A stretch of DNA of 64,000 bases from Anaerolineaceae bacterium UBA5211. Its GTDB lineage: Bacteria; Chloroflexota; Anaerolineae; Anaerolineales; Anaerolineaceae. Positions 25,551 to 33,530 of the stretch are shown one piece after another; the first letter of the stretch is position 1, and each line of letters starts with the position of its first letter. The notes beneath the pieces are model-generated. The model was not told where the DNA came from, searched no databases, and was given only the letters and a program-made list of their open reading frames with translations. Where the stretch lies: assembly GCA_002412595.1 (NCBI GenBank), contig DHVJ01000052.1:1-64000 (forward strand), in the 5' to 3' direction. The position numbers and the translations under genes were made by a program.

Positions 25551-26339
25551 ATGCCCATCCATAAAAAGAACTCAATAAGTTGGTACACCTCCGAAAGTTT
25601 AGAAGATGCTGGCATAAAGCATGGCTTTTTCATGCGTCACGGCGGATGTAGTCCGGCGCCTTGGGCCAGCTTAAATTTGGCTACTTCGGTGGGCGATTCG
25701 CGTGAAAATGTGATTGAAAACCGCAATCGCATTGCCGATGCGTTGGAGATTGCCCGCGACAGCTATTATGACGTCTGGCAGGTCCACAGTGCCAGGGTGG
25801 TGCAGGCTGAACGGCCGCGCCGTTTAGATGAGGACCACCTGCAAGCAGATGCAATTGTGACGGACCAAAAAGGTGTTTCCATTTTGATGCTCTTTGCTGA
25901 TTGTGTTCCTATGCTTTTCTATGACCCGGTCAGGCGAGTGGTGGCCGGAGCGCATGGCGGTTGGCAAGGAACCTTTAAGGGCGTAGCTTCTGAAACAGTT
26001 GCTGCTATGCAATCCAAATTTAACTCAAAACCGGAAGATATCTTGGCAGTTATCGGACCTTCTATTTGTGCGCAGCATTATGAAGTGGGGCCGGAAGTTG
26101 TGGCTGCTGCTGAGGCACATTTTAAGGATTCTGATGAGGTGGTGCGGCGTGAAAACAAGCGCACGTATGTGGACCTGCAGTTGGCTAATCAGCTTTTTCT
26201 GGAACGAGCGGGATTGCTTCAGATTGAACAAACCGGGATTTGCACCATGGCCGAGAATCAGGATTGGTTTTCCCACCGCAGTGAAAATGGAGCGGCCGGA
26301 CGCTTCGGCGCCGTGATCACTTTGGGGCGCGATGGCTGA
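25551..26339 (+). CDS. pgeF: Laccase-domain purine nucleoside phosphorylase (YfiH/PgeF family)
   Basis: This 262-residue protein has the zinc-site motifs of the multi-copper-oxidase-like YfiH family: MRHGGCSPAPWASLNL, FADCVPMLFYD, and GAHGGWQGTFKG, followed by GPSICAQHYEVG. Family members act as purine nucleoside phosphorylase/adenosine deaminase and, as PgeF, as peptidoglycan-editing factors. The ribosome site before ATG 25551 is weak. Its last eight bases overlap the DUF167 gene, so the two are coupled. Confidence 0.9.
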   Translation: MPIHKKNSISWYTSESLEDAGIKHGFFMRHGGCSPAPWASLNLATSVGDSRENVIENRNRIADALEIARDSYYDVWQVHSARVVQAERPRRLDEDHLQADAIVTDQKGVSILMLFADCVPMLFYDPVRRVVAGAHGGWQGTFKGVASETVAAMQSKFNSKPEDILAVIGPSICAQHYEVGPEVVAAAEAHFKDSDEVVRRENKRTYVDLQLANQLFLERAGLLQIEQTGICTMAENQDWFSHRSENGAAGRFGAVITLGRDG

Positions 26340-26616
26340 AAAAGTTCTACTGGTCAATTTGCGTGTTCAACCCTCCGCAAAGAGAGACGAGATATCTGGT
26401 TGGATGGAAGATGGAACCCTGAAGGTGAAAGTGCGCGGTAAACCGCTTGAAGGAAAAGCCAACGAGAGTTTATTAATGTTATTTAGCAAAGCATTAGATA
26501 TCCCTAAACGGGATATCACCATTGTGGCGGGGGAGAAATCCAGAAATAAACGTCTGAAGTTTTTCGGGATTGATAAAGATGTGATTGACCAGTATTTAAA
26601 AAATCAGGGGAATTAA
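26332..26616 (+). CDS. DUF167 (YggU) family protein
   Basis: This 94-residue protein fits the DUF167 fold: LRVQPSAKRDEISGW, then LKVKVRGKPLEGKANESLL and GEKSRNKRLKFFG, in the order typical of the family. The molecular role is not established. It overlaps pgeF and is convergent with the coiled-coil gene; the two stop codons overlap by four bases. Confidence 0.88.
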   Translation: MAEKVLLVNLRVQPSAKRDEISGWMEDGTLKVKVRGKPLEGKANESLLMLFSKALDIPKRDITIVAGEKSRNKRLKFFGIDKDVIDQYLKNQGN

Positions 26617-27314
26617 GAACCGTACACAATTCGTCCACAGGAAGGGCAGATGAAAAGTTGGCTGCCGGAACGCGCTTGCTGACATTGACTGGCGGTTAAC
26701 GAAGACCCGCAGGCTGAACAGGAATTATCCTGCAATTGAGCAACGGCCAGGCCGTTCTTCATTTTTCTCAAATGTTCGTAAGTGGATTTTTTGTCTTCCT
26801 GAATTTGGGATTCCTGACTGGAACGCTTAGCAGACAAATTCTTGAGGGTGTTTTCAAGCGTATTTTTTTCGGCGATCAACCTGGATTTGCTTGTTTCGAA
26901 TTCTGTCAGCACTTTTTTAAGTTCATCTTTGAGAGCGGTAGTTTTTTCTTCAGCTTTCTCAAGCTTGATCAACTGCTCCAATGATTGTCTTTCCAATTCA
27001 ACCAGCATTTTGGTCAGGGAAGTGATTTCTGCTTGCAGGTCCTGGAGTTCTTTGGGACTTTGGATGCGGCCGCTGTATAAATTGGCTTCGCTTTGGGTTT
27101 TCTTGACTTTTCTCTGTTCGGTTTCATAGTCGATGGACTCAAAATCACTTTTGATCTTTCTTAGCTCCGCTTCCATGGATTCCACGCGTTTTTTAGCGAG
27201 TTCGACACCTTTGTCTGCTGCGATGGCGCTCTGAATTTCACCAATGCGTTTTTGGGCGCGGTCAAATTCGGAATCAATGCTTTGTAGCTGAAAAAGTTGA
27301 AAGCCAACGTTCAT
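26613..27314 (-). CDS. Coiled-coil protein with C-terminal zinc ribbon
   Basis: The 233 residues are mostly long charged heptad helices (about 10-185) ending in a C4 zinc ribbon (SCSACGSSL...ICPSCGRIVYG). This architecture matches the widespread zf-RING_7/C4-type zinc-ribbon family, whose members interact with ribosomes or nucleic acids, though the role here is unproven. It is divergent from the response-regulator gene. Confidence 0.8.
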   Translation of the reverse strand: MNVGFQLFQLQSIDSEFDRAQKRIGEIQSAIAADKGVELAKKRVESMEAELRKIKSDFESIDYETEQRKVKKTQSEANLYSGRIQSPKELQDLQAEITSLTKMLVELERQSLEQLIKLEKAEEKTTALKDELKKVLTEFETSKSRLIAEKNTLENTLKNLSAKRSSQESQIQEDKKSTYEHLRKMKNGLAVAQLQDNSCSACGSSLTASQCQQARSGSQLFICPSCGRIVYGS

Positions 27315-27419
27315 GCGTATTAGTTTATGGTATTCTTGTTAAGTAAGCTCAATCCGTTGGTTTGATTGTACTGGATGGGGTAACATTCGTCCAGTTTTTA
27401 GAAAACATCTTGTCAACGG

Positions 27420-27448
27420 TTGCAAAACATATTTTACAATCCTATAAT
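27420..27448 (+). promoter_or_regulatory. Promoter of the response-regulator gene
   Basis: TTGCAA at 27420-27425, a 17-base spacer and a perfect TATAAT at 27443-27448 lie 54 bases before the ATG at 27502, which also has AGGAGAGAG. Confidence 0.65.
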
Positions 27449-27501
27449 AATTTTGAAGTATATTGAATAATGTAACGGAAAATTAATCATCAGGAGAGAG
27501 A

Positions 27502-28218
27502 ATGCCCACCTCAACAGCCAATAAAAAAATTCTTGTCGTCGATGATGAGGAGCGCATGCTTCGATTTATCCGGCTGAACCTTGAACATGATGGTTTTCAA
27601 GTGATTGAAGCCATTAAAGGCCACGAAGCCCTGGATAAGATGCGCACGGATATGCCGGATATGATCCTACTGGATGTCATGCTGCCGGATTTGGATGGTT
27701 TTGAAGTGCTGAAAATGGTACGTGAAATCAGCAATATTCCCGTGATTATGCTAACGGCCAAAGGCGAGGAAGATGACCGTGTCCGCGGCCTGGAATTGGG
27801 CGCGGATGATTACGTGACCAAGCCCTTCAGCCCGCGTGAACTGGTCAGCCGCGTAAAGGCGGTTTTGCGGCGCGTGGAAATGGAAGGCGCCGAAGAGGTA
27901 GATGTCATTCAGGTGGACGACCGCCTGAAAATTGATTTCAATCGTCGTGAAATTTGGGTGGATGGTGAGTTGGTCAAGCTGCGCCCGACCGAATATCGCT
28001 TGCTTTATCATTTAGTCCAAAATGCTGGATGGGTGCTGACTTATGATCAAATACTTTCACGGGTTTGGGGGTATGAGTATCGTGACGAACCCCATTATGT
28101 GCGCTTATATATCAATTATCTACGGCAAAAACTGGAGAAGGATCCAGCCAACCCAAAATACATCCTTACAGAGCGAGGGGTTGGTTACCGTTTCGTTGAT
28201 TTTAAACGCAATGAGTAA
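27502..28218 (+). CDS. OmpR/PhoB-family response regulator
   Basis: This 238-residue protein has a receiver domain with the acidic pair in VVDDEERML, phospho-acceptor Asp in LLDVMLPDLDG, the conserved Thr in IMLTAKGEEDDR and Lys in VTKPFSPREL. A C-terminal winged helix follows (LRPTEYRLLYHLVQNAGWVL and HYVRLYINYLRQKLE). It binds DNA as a phosphorylated dimer. No histidine kinase lies next to it, so it is an orphan here. A terminator follows the gene. Confidence 0.94.
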   Translation: MPTSTANKKILVVDDEERMLRFIRLNLEHDGFQVIEAIKGHEALDKMRTDMPDMILLDVMLPDLDGFEVLKMVREISNIPVIMLTAKGEEDDRVRGLELGADDYVTKPFSPRELVSRVKAVLRRVEMEGAEEVDVIQVDDRLKIDFNRREIWVDGELVKLRPTEYRLLYHLVQNAGWVLTYDQILSRVWGYEYRDEPHYVRLYINYLRQKLEKDPANPKYILTERGVGYRFVDFKRNE

Positions 28219-28241
28219 TGGAAGAATAATATAAATTTAAT

Positions 28242-28274
28242 AAAACGCTTGTGTTTTTCTGACACAAGCGTTTT
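28242..28274 (+). terminator. Terminator after the response-regulator gene
   Basis: A perfect 12-bp stem AAAACGCTTGTG / CACAAGCGTTTT with a nine-base loop lies 24 bases after the stop codon. Confidence 0.75.
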
Positions 28275-28318
28275 ATATTTAAGACTGTGAAAATAATGAA
28301 AACTGAAAGGAGTTCAAA

Positions 28319-28759
28319 ATGGCTAATCTAACTCGTTTAAATCCTGTACATGAAATGGTAGGAATGCGGGATGAGATGGATAGAATCTTTGAGGATTTCT
28401 TCAGCCGCGGCCTGATCAATTATGAAGGTTATGGAACGATCAATTTAGATATGATGCAGACTGAGGATGATGTGGTTGTGAAAGCATCTATCCCTGGCGT
28501 CAAAGCGGACGATATCAATATTTCCGTCTCTGGTGATACCCTAACTATTCGGGGTGAAATGAAAATGGAAGAAGAAACCCGGAAATCCGATTACCATTTA
28601 CATGAAATACGGCAGGGGACTTTTGCCCGCTCGGTGCTATTACCTTGCCCGGTTGTAGTGGATAAGGCTAAAGCTGATTTTGAAAATGGGATTTTGAAGT
28701 TGACCCTGCCAAAAGCAGAGGAAGTTAAACCTAAAACCATTTCTATAAAAGCTAAATAG
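28319..28759 (+). CDS. Hsp20/alpha-crystallin small heat-shock protein
   Basis: This 146-residue ATP-independent holdase has an alpha-crystallin domain at about residues 42-146: TEDDVVVKASIPGVKADDINISV is the first sheet block and FARSVLLPCPVVVDKAKADFENGILKLTLPKAE the end, including the GILxLxxPK-type motif. The N-terminal arm carries MDRIFEDFFSRG, typical of bacterial class A sHsps. AAAGGAG is seven bases before the ATG. Confidence 0.94.
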   Translation: MANLTRLNPVHEMVGMRDEMDRIFEDFFSRGLINYEGYGTINLDMMQTEDDVVVKASIPGVKADDINISVSGDTLTIRGEMKMEEETRKSDYHLHEIRQGTFARSVLLPCPVVVDKAKADFENGILKLTLPKAEEVKPKTISIKAK

Positions 28760-28789
28760 ATCTGCTGATTATTATTATAAAAGTCTAAT

Positions 28790-28839
28790 AGTGCCAACCA
28801 GTCAGATTAAGATAAAATCTAACTTATAAAGTTGGCACT
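28790..28839. repeat. Inverted repeat AGTGCCAAC-N32-GTTGGCACT between hsp20 and trxA
   Basis: A perfect 9-bp inverted repeat encloses a second small hairpin (AGATT / AATCT). It lies 30 bases after hsp20 and 30 before trxA. It could be a two-step RNA hairpin that separates the two genes, or an operator for trxA. It lacks a T-run and is not a standard terminator. Confidence 0.45.
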
Positions 28840-28868
28840 TAATATTTTGTATTCAGGAGAAAGAAATA

Positions 28869-29222
28869 ATGAATGAACCAGTCCATGTTACTGACGCAGC
28901 CTTTGAAAAAACAGTTTTGCAATCCAAACTCCCGGTAATCGTAGATTTCTGGGCCCCCTGGTGTGGTCCTTGCAAGATGGTGGCTCCAATCTTGGATAAG
29001 GTTGCCAAGGATTATGAAGGCAAATTGGTAGTTGCGAAAGTGAATACGGATGAAAATCAGGAATGGGCTGGGCGTTATGGCGTTCAGGGCATCCCGACCA
29101 TGTTATTTGTGGCGGAAGGAAAAATCATTCACCGCCAGGTAGGTGCCGTACCCGAAGGAATATTACGGGACGCACTCGATCAATTTTTGGAAGTATCTGG
29201 AAGCAGTAAAACAGAAGCTTAA
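28869..29222 (+). CDS. trxA: Thioredoxin
   Basis: This 117-residue dithiol carrier has the redox motif WCGPCK (Cys 32 and 35) in VIVDFWAPWCGPCKMVAPIL, and the cis-Pro loop VQGIPTMLFV. There is no signal peptide, so it is cytosolic. Length is slightly above the usual 105-110 because of a C-terminal tail. AGGAG precedes the ATG. It is convergent with murA, whose terminator lies between them. Confidence 0.95.
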   Translation: MNEPVHVTDAAFEKTVLQSKLPVIVDFWAPWCGPCKMVAPILDKVAKDYEGKLVVAKVNTDENQEWAGRYGVQGIPTMLFVAEGKIIHRQVGAVPEGILRDALDQFLEVSGSSKTEA

Positions 29223-29249
29223 TTCTCTGCTGTGTAGAGCATGCGAAAA

Positions 29250-29279
29250 ATAACAGGCATCTATCAAGATGCCTGTTAT
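29250..29279 (-). terminator. murA terminator overlapping its own stop codon
   Basis: A perfect 12-bp stem ATAACAGGCATC / GATGCCTGTTAT is followed on the minus strand by TTTTTCGC. The first arm contains the murA TAA (29278-29276), so ribosomes finishing murA would cover the hairpin. Confidence 0.7.
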
Positions 29280-30556
29280 CCTTTAATACGTTGGATATTA
29301 ACCCCCAAATTTGCTAATTTCTCGTCGATATTTTCGTAACCGCGGTCAATTTGCGCTACACTGCGTATAGATGACTGGCCTTCCGCGGATAATGTTGCCA
29401 GCAACAACGCCATACCCGCCCGAATGTCAGGACTTTCCAGCTTTTCACCGTATAAATGACTGGGACCCTGCACAATGCAGCGGTGCGGGTCGCATAATAC
29501 GATTTGCGCACCCATGCCGACTAATTTGTCGGTGAAAAACATGCGGCTGGGGTACATCCAATCGTGGAAAAGCACAGTGCCCTTAGATTGAGTGGCGACC
29601 ACGATAGCTATACTCATTAAATCGGTCGGGAATGCCGGCCAGGGCATCACGCTGATTTCCGGGATCGCATCACCCAGGTCGGGTTCAATGATCAGGCGCT
29701 GTCTCTTTGGAACGAAAATATCTTTGCCTTTGATTTGCCAATCTACACCTAAGCGATGAAAGACGAGTTTAACCATGTTTAGATATTCTGAACCGGCGTT
29801 GCGGATCGTAATGGAGCCGTGTGTGACCACTGCGGCACCTATAAAACTGACTACTTCCAGGTAATCAGGGCCGATGGTGTATTCACCACCGGACAGTGTA
29901 TCAACACCATTAATTAGCAGTGTATTTGAGCCGATATGGTGAATGTCCGCGCCAATTTTATTGAGGAAAGCACACAATTCCTGGATATGCGGTTCAGAGG
30001 CTGCGTTGCGGATGATGCTCTTTCCTTTGGCGGTAACCGCGGCCATGATGGCATTTTCTGTTGCTGTCACACTGGCTTCATCCAGCAGTACATCAGCTCC
30101 ATGAAGTTCTTTGGCTGTGAATGAGAAAGTCCGATTGTAATTAACATCCGCACCTAGCGCACTGAGTGCCAGGATATGCGTATCTACACGTCTGCGTCCA
30201 ATCACATCACCACCGGGTGGTGGCAGCTCTAATGTGCCGGCGCGTGCGATCATGGGTCCGGCCAGTAAGATGGATGCACGGATCTTCCGGCACAAATCGG
30301 GGTCAAGGTCGCGCGGGCGCACCTCTTTGGCCTGAATTTCCCAGTTATGGGTGTCAATAGTTAGAATGGAAACCCCCAGGCTCTCTAAAAGCGAACGCAT
30401 CGTGCGCACATCTTCAATATCGGGCAGGTTGTGCAGGATGACTTTTTCGCGCGTTAACAAACAGGCGGCTAAGATAGGTAAGGCGGCATTCTTGTTGCCG
30501 GCTGGGGTTACCTCTCCGGATATTGGGTGCCCGCCTTCGATGATAAATTTTTCCAA
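29276..30556 (-). CDS. murA: UDP-N-acetylglucosamine 1-carboxyvinyltransferase with Asp at the fosfomycin site
   Basis: This 426-residue EPSP-synthase-fold enzyme catalyses the first committed step of peptidoglycan synthesis. It opens with GNKNAALPILAACLL (Lys-Asn pair at the UDP-GlcNAc site) and has KIRASILLAGP. The active-site loop reads PPGGDVIGRRRVD: Asp 117 takes the place of the usual Cys (Cys115 in E. coli), which fosfomycin alkylates. Natural Asp variants, as in Mycobacterium and Chlamydia, are active and fosfomycin-resistant. It lies 47 bases downstream of the GlmS-like isomerase gene on the same strand. Confidence 0.94.
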   Translation of the reverse strand: MEKFIIEGGHPISGEVTPAGNKNAALPILAACLLTREKVILHNLPDIEDVRTMRSLLESLGVSILTIDTHNWEIQAKEVRPRDLDPDLCRKIRASILLAGPMIARAGTLELPPPGGDVIGRRRVDTHILALSALGADVNYNRTFSFTAKELHGADVLLDEASVTATENAIMAAVTAKGKSIIRNAASEPHIQELCAFLNKIGADIHHIGSNTLLINGVDTLSGGEYTIGPDYLEVVSFIGAAVVTHGSITIRNAGSEYLNMVKLVFHRLGVDWQIKGKDIFVPKRQRLIIEPDLGDAIPEISVMPWPAFPTDLMSIAIVVATQSKGTVLFHDWMYPSRMFFTDKLVGMGAQIVLCDPHRCIVQGPSHLYGEKLESPDIRAGMALLLATLSAEGQSSIRSVAQIDRGYENIDEKLANLGVNIQRIKG

Positions 30557-30603
30557 ATGATTTCTCCAAGAACAGATTGGTTATTGAATAATTATAAGGA
30601 AAT

Positions 30604-31641
30604 CTAGAAAGTTTCGGTAACTTTGGACAAACCGACTGGTTTATCGATGTTCAGACCTTTTTCAAAAGCCAGCTGTCTGGCGAATAATTGTCCGGGCAGT
30701 ACGCATGCAATCGGGGACATCCATTCCGGAATGCCTGCAGGGATCCTGAAACCCAGGTTGCTGCCATCCGTGATTTCGGCCTGGTCTGAAATGGAGATGA
30801 TCTCTGCTTGGAGTTCGTGCATTTTCTTGGAAAATTCAAGCATCTGTGCGTACATTTCACCGGAAGGGGCGATCATGACCACCGGGAATCCAGGCTGTAC
30901 AGCCGCGATGGGGCCATGTTTGAAATCGGCTGAGGAATAAGGCACTGATACCACGCGGGTCAGCTCTTTGATTTTTAAAGCCACTTCAAAAGCCGTCGCA
31001 TAATTGAATCCGCGGCCGATAACCACACAATGTTCAATATAACGATAACGGCAGGTATTCACATTGGTTTCCATTGCAGCTTTAATCGTTTCTTCCAGCG
31101 TGGGCGGCAATGCTGCCAACGCTTTTTCTCTTTCGCGATCGTTGTTCATGGCAATGGAAAGCATCGCTAATGCGGTTAATGAAGCGGTGTATGTTTTAGT
31201 GGCTGCCACTGCTTTTTCCTCTCCGCAGTGCAGTGGAATAACGTAATCCGCAGCATTACCCAGAGGGGAATCGGGTTGATTGGTCATGCATAAAGTGGTT
31301 TGACCCTGCTTTTTGGCATTTTCAATCACAGCCACGATATCTGGAGATTGCCCGGATTGTGAAATACCGATGACCAACGTATCCGACAATTTGGGAGGTT
31401 TGTTATAGACGGTATATAAAGACGGTGTAGCTAAAGCAACCGGGATTTCATTATAGGCACCAAATAAATATTGGGCATATCGGGCAGCGTTGTCTGAAGT
31501 ACCGCGCGCGGCAATTAATGCGTAATTGAATTTACCTTTGATCTTTTCAGCAATGCTTTTGATTTCTTTGTATTCAGAGTCAATCAGATTCTGGATAATG
31601 TGAGGTTGTTCATTGATCTCTTTGATCAAAATTTCAGACAC
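30604..31641 (-). CDS. SIS-domain aminosugar isomerase (GlmS isomerase-like, no glutaminase domain)
   Basis: The 345 residues hold two SIS domains as in the isomerase half of GlmS. The N-terminal IKEINEQPHIIQNLI resembles the GlmS linker; IAARGTSDNAARYAQYLFG, GISQSGQSPDIVAVIE and EKAVAATKTYTASL are the sugar-phosphate-binding motifs. The Ntn glutaminase domain is absent, so it may deaminate or isomerise glucosamine-6-P or a related sugar using ammonia, as NagB-II/AgaS-type proteins do. Linkage to murA suggests a role in amino-sugar supply for the wall. Confidence 0.85.
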   Translation of the reverse strand: MSEILIKEINEQPHIIQNLIDSEYKEIKSIAEKIKGKFNYALIAARGTSDNAARYAQYLFGAYNEIPVALATPSLYTVYNKPPKLSDTLVIGISQSGQSPDIVAVIENAKKQGQTTLCMTNQPDSPLGNAADYVIPLHCGEEKAVAATKTYTASLTALAMLSIAMNNDREREKALAALPPTLEETIKAAMETNVNTCRYRYIEHCVVIGRGFNYATAFEVALKIKELTRVVSVPYSSADFKHGPIAAVQPGFPVVMIAPSGEMYAQMLEFSKKMHELQAEIISISDQAEITDGSNLGFRIPAGIPEWMSPIACVLPGQLFARQLAFEKGLNIDKPVGLSKVTETF

Positions 31642-31767
31642 GGCAGACTCCTGAATTGAATGGATTTTGCGTTACTAAGTACAATTTATGGGGTTAATAC
31701 TAACACTAAAATTTATTAATATTAAAAGGTGTATACTGGAAAAAAAATCCTATGCAGGAGCAATTAT

Positions 31768-32898
31768 ATGATTAACATCGAAAAAGTCGATACGACTGCA
31801 AAAAAACAGGTAAATGAGTTTGTAGAGTTCCCTTTTAAAGTTTATGAGGGAGTGGAAGAGTGGGTTCCACCAATTTTGGCTGATATTAAAACCATGTTGA
31901 ACAGCCAAAAACACCCCTTTTATGAACACTCAGAGGCAGAATTTTTTGTAGCCAGGGATGCAAACGGGGAAATGCTAGGCCGCATTGGTTTATTGGAGAA
32001 CAAACCATCTAATAAATACCATGATAAAAAAGTAGCTTGTTTTTATTTATTCGAATCGGTGAACGACCAGGCCGTTGCCGATAAACTATTTGAGCGCGGA
32101 TTTGATTGGGCGCACAAACGTGGATTAAACCAGGTGGTTGGCCCAAAAGGTCTCTCTTCATTTGATGGCTATGGCCTACAGGTGCAAGGTTTTGAGCACC
32201 GTCAGATGATGACTATGATGAACTATAACTTGCCCAATTATCCGCAATTTGTCGAAAAGATGGGTTTCAAGAAGGTTGTTGATTGGGTTTCCTGTTATGC
32301 TAATATTCCGGAATTTGTTCTTCCTGAAAAAGTTCAGCGGGTTGCCAACCGGGTTGAGGAGCAGGGCAAATTTAAGGTACTGAAATTTAAGAATAAAAGC
32401 GAATTGAAAAAATGGGCTTGGCGCATTGGTCAAGCATACAATAAATCTTTTGTAAATAACTGGGAATATTATCCATTGTCAGATAACGAAATACAATTTG
32501 TCCTGGATAATATTATGGTGGTGGCAGTCCCCGATTTGCTGAAGATCATTACCTATAATGATGACGTGGTTGGTTTCTTGTTTGCTTTCCCTGATATTTC
32601 TGCTGCGCTGCAAAAATATAAAGGGCGTTTATCCCCTCTGGCTTTATATTCCTATTTGCATGAGCTGAAAACAACAAAATGGCTATCATTTAACGGCATC
32701 GGGATTTTACCGGAATTGCATGGAATGGGCGGTAACGCATTGATGTTCTCCGAGATCTACAAGACTGCTAACGCTTATAATTTTGTGCACAGCGAATTAA
32801 CGCAAATAGCTGAAACTGCTACCGAGATGCGTAAAGATTTGGAAAATTTGGGCGTTAAACCTTATAAAAACCACCGGATTTACGGAAAAGATATCTAA
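31768..32898 (+). CDS. GNAT-like acetyltransferase family protein (hypothetical)
   Basis: This 376-residue soluble protein matches the layout of a conserved hypothetical family with two degenerate GNAT folds. The N-terminal half contains FPFKVYEGVEEWVPPIL and AEFFVARDANGEMLGRIGLLEN; the C-terminal half has FNGIGILPELHGMGGNALMF, which resembles an acetyl-CoA pyrophosphate loop. ATG 31768 is used because GCAGGAG lies upstream. The substrate is unknown. It is divergent from the isomerase gene and ends before a strong terminator. Confidence 0.65.
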   Translation: MINIEKVDTTAKKQVNEFVEFPFKVYEGVEEWVPPILADIKTMLNSQKHPFYEHSEAEFFVARDANGEMLGRIGLLENKPSNKYHDKKVACFYLFESVNDQAVADKLFERGFDWAHKRGLNQVVGPKGLSSFDGYGLQVQGFEHRQMMTMMNYNLPNYPQFVEKMGFKKVVDWVSCYANIPEFVLPEKVQRVANRVEEQGKFKVLKFKNKSELKKWAWRIGQAYNKSFVNNWEYYPLSDNEIQFVLDNIMVVAVPDLLKIITYNDDVVGFLFAFPDISAALQKYKGRLSPLALYSYLHELKTTKWLSFNGIGILPELHGMGGNALMFSEIYKTANAYNFVHSELTQIAETATEMRKDLENLGVKPYKNHRIYGKDI

Positions 32899-32927
32899 AA
32901 TAAAGTACATAAGTATATAAAATCATT

Positions 32928-32968
32928 AAGCGAAGATGTATGATTTATTCACATCTTCGCTTTTTTAT
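32928..32968 (+). terminator. Terminator after the GNAT-like gene
   Basis: A perfect 12-bp stem AAGCGAAGATGT / ACATCTTCGCTT with an 11-base loop is followed by a T-run. It isolates the downstream acylation cassette, whose promoter may include TATAAT at 32970-32975 right after the hairpin. Confidence 0.8.
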
Positions 32969-33016
32969 TTATAATAGAACCGTTAATCGAATTCACAGAA
33001 ACGGAGATATCTCTTC

Positions 33017-33406
33017 ATGAAATTCAAACAGTCCTTATTACTGTTTATGCTCACAACCATAATCCTGACCGCTTGTGGTGGACAAGCCACCGCCAGTGCG
33101 GCAGACGCGACTTATGCTTATCTGGAAGCTTTGGCAAACAAAAACAAGGATTCTGTGGTTTCACTGACCTGTAAGGATTGGGAAGAACAGGCCATGCTGG
33201 AAGTGGATGCTTTGATGTCGGTTGGCGCGCAATTAAATAATGTCAGCTGCAGCCAGGTAGGGGAGAATGGGGAGGACGCCCTGGTGGTTTGCAGCGGTAC
33301 ACTGGACCTGACTTATAATGACGAAATCAGGGCGATTGAGTTAGATAAACGGACCTATACCATGACCATGGAAGATGGCCAATGGCGTGTTTGCTCATAC
33401 GAATAA
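33017..33406 (+). CDS. Small lipoprotein, first gene of the acylation cassette
   Basis: The 129-residue precursor has a signal peptide and lipobox LTAC (Cys 20), giving a secreted lipid-anchored domain of about 110 residues. Four more cysteines (in SLTCKD, NVSCSQ, VVCSG and WRVCSY) could form two disulfides outside the cell. The family resembles DUF4878-like NTF2-fold lipoproteins (ADATYAYLEALANKNKDSVVSL, ending in DGQWRVC), but I do not assign a function. GGAGA precedes the ATG. Its stop is immediately followed by the ATG of the microprotein, so it appears to be the first gene of the cassette. Confidence 0.7.
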   Translation: MKFKQSLLLFMLTTIILTACGGQATASAADATYAYLEALANKNKDSVVSLTCKDWEEQAMLEVDALMSVGAQLNNVSCSQVGENGEDALVVCSGTLDLTYNDEIRAIELDKRTYTMTMEDGQWRVCSYE

Positions 33407-33526
33407 ATGCATAAAAAAAGAGAAATAAATGAAAATTTGTGGGCTGTGCTGTTGGGCCTGGTGATCATCGGCTTGATCATCATGACCACGGACAGCTCAC
33501 CCCTCTGGATTTACCAGGGTTTCTAA
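33407..33526 (+). CDS. 39-residue single-span microprotein ending in WIYQGF (DltX-like)
   Basis: A 40-codon frame (ATG 33407, TAA 33524-33526) fits exactly between the lipoprotein stop and the MBOAT start (33531). The product has a charged N-terminus (MHKKREINEN), one membrane span (WAVLLGLVIIGLIIM) and a short outward tail ending PLWIYQGF. DltX of Gram-positive Dlt operons is also a tiny single-span protein next to DltB, and its C-terminus ends in an aromatic FIYNEF-like motif whose Tyr has been reported to carry the acyl group. The match in size, topology, position and W-I-Y-x-x-F ending is the reason for this call. No separate ribosome site is seen, so translation is probably coupled. Confidence 0.7.
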   Translation: MHKKREINENLWAVLLGLVIIGLIIMTTDSSPLWIYQGF

Positions 33527-33530
33527 CCGC

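Noticed and set aside
28790..28839. CIRCE heat-shock operator
   Set aside because: The arms are in the wrong order and the spacer is 32 rather than 9 bases.
28831..28852. Possible sigma-54 promoter (TTGGCAC) before trxA
   Set aside because: There is no TTGC-type -12 element at the right spacing; the sequence is one arm of an inverted repeat.
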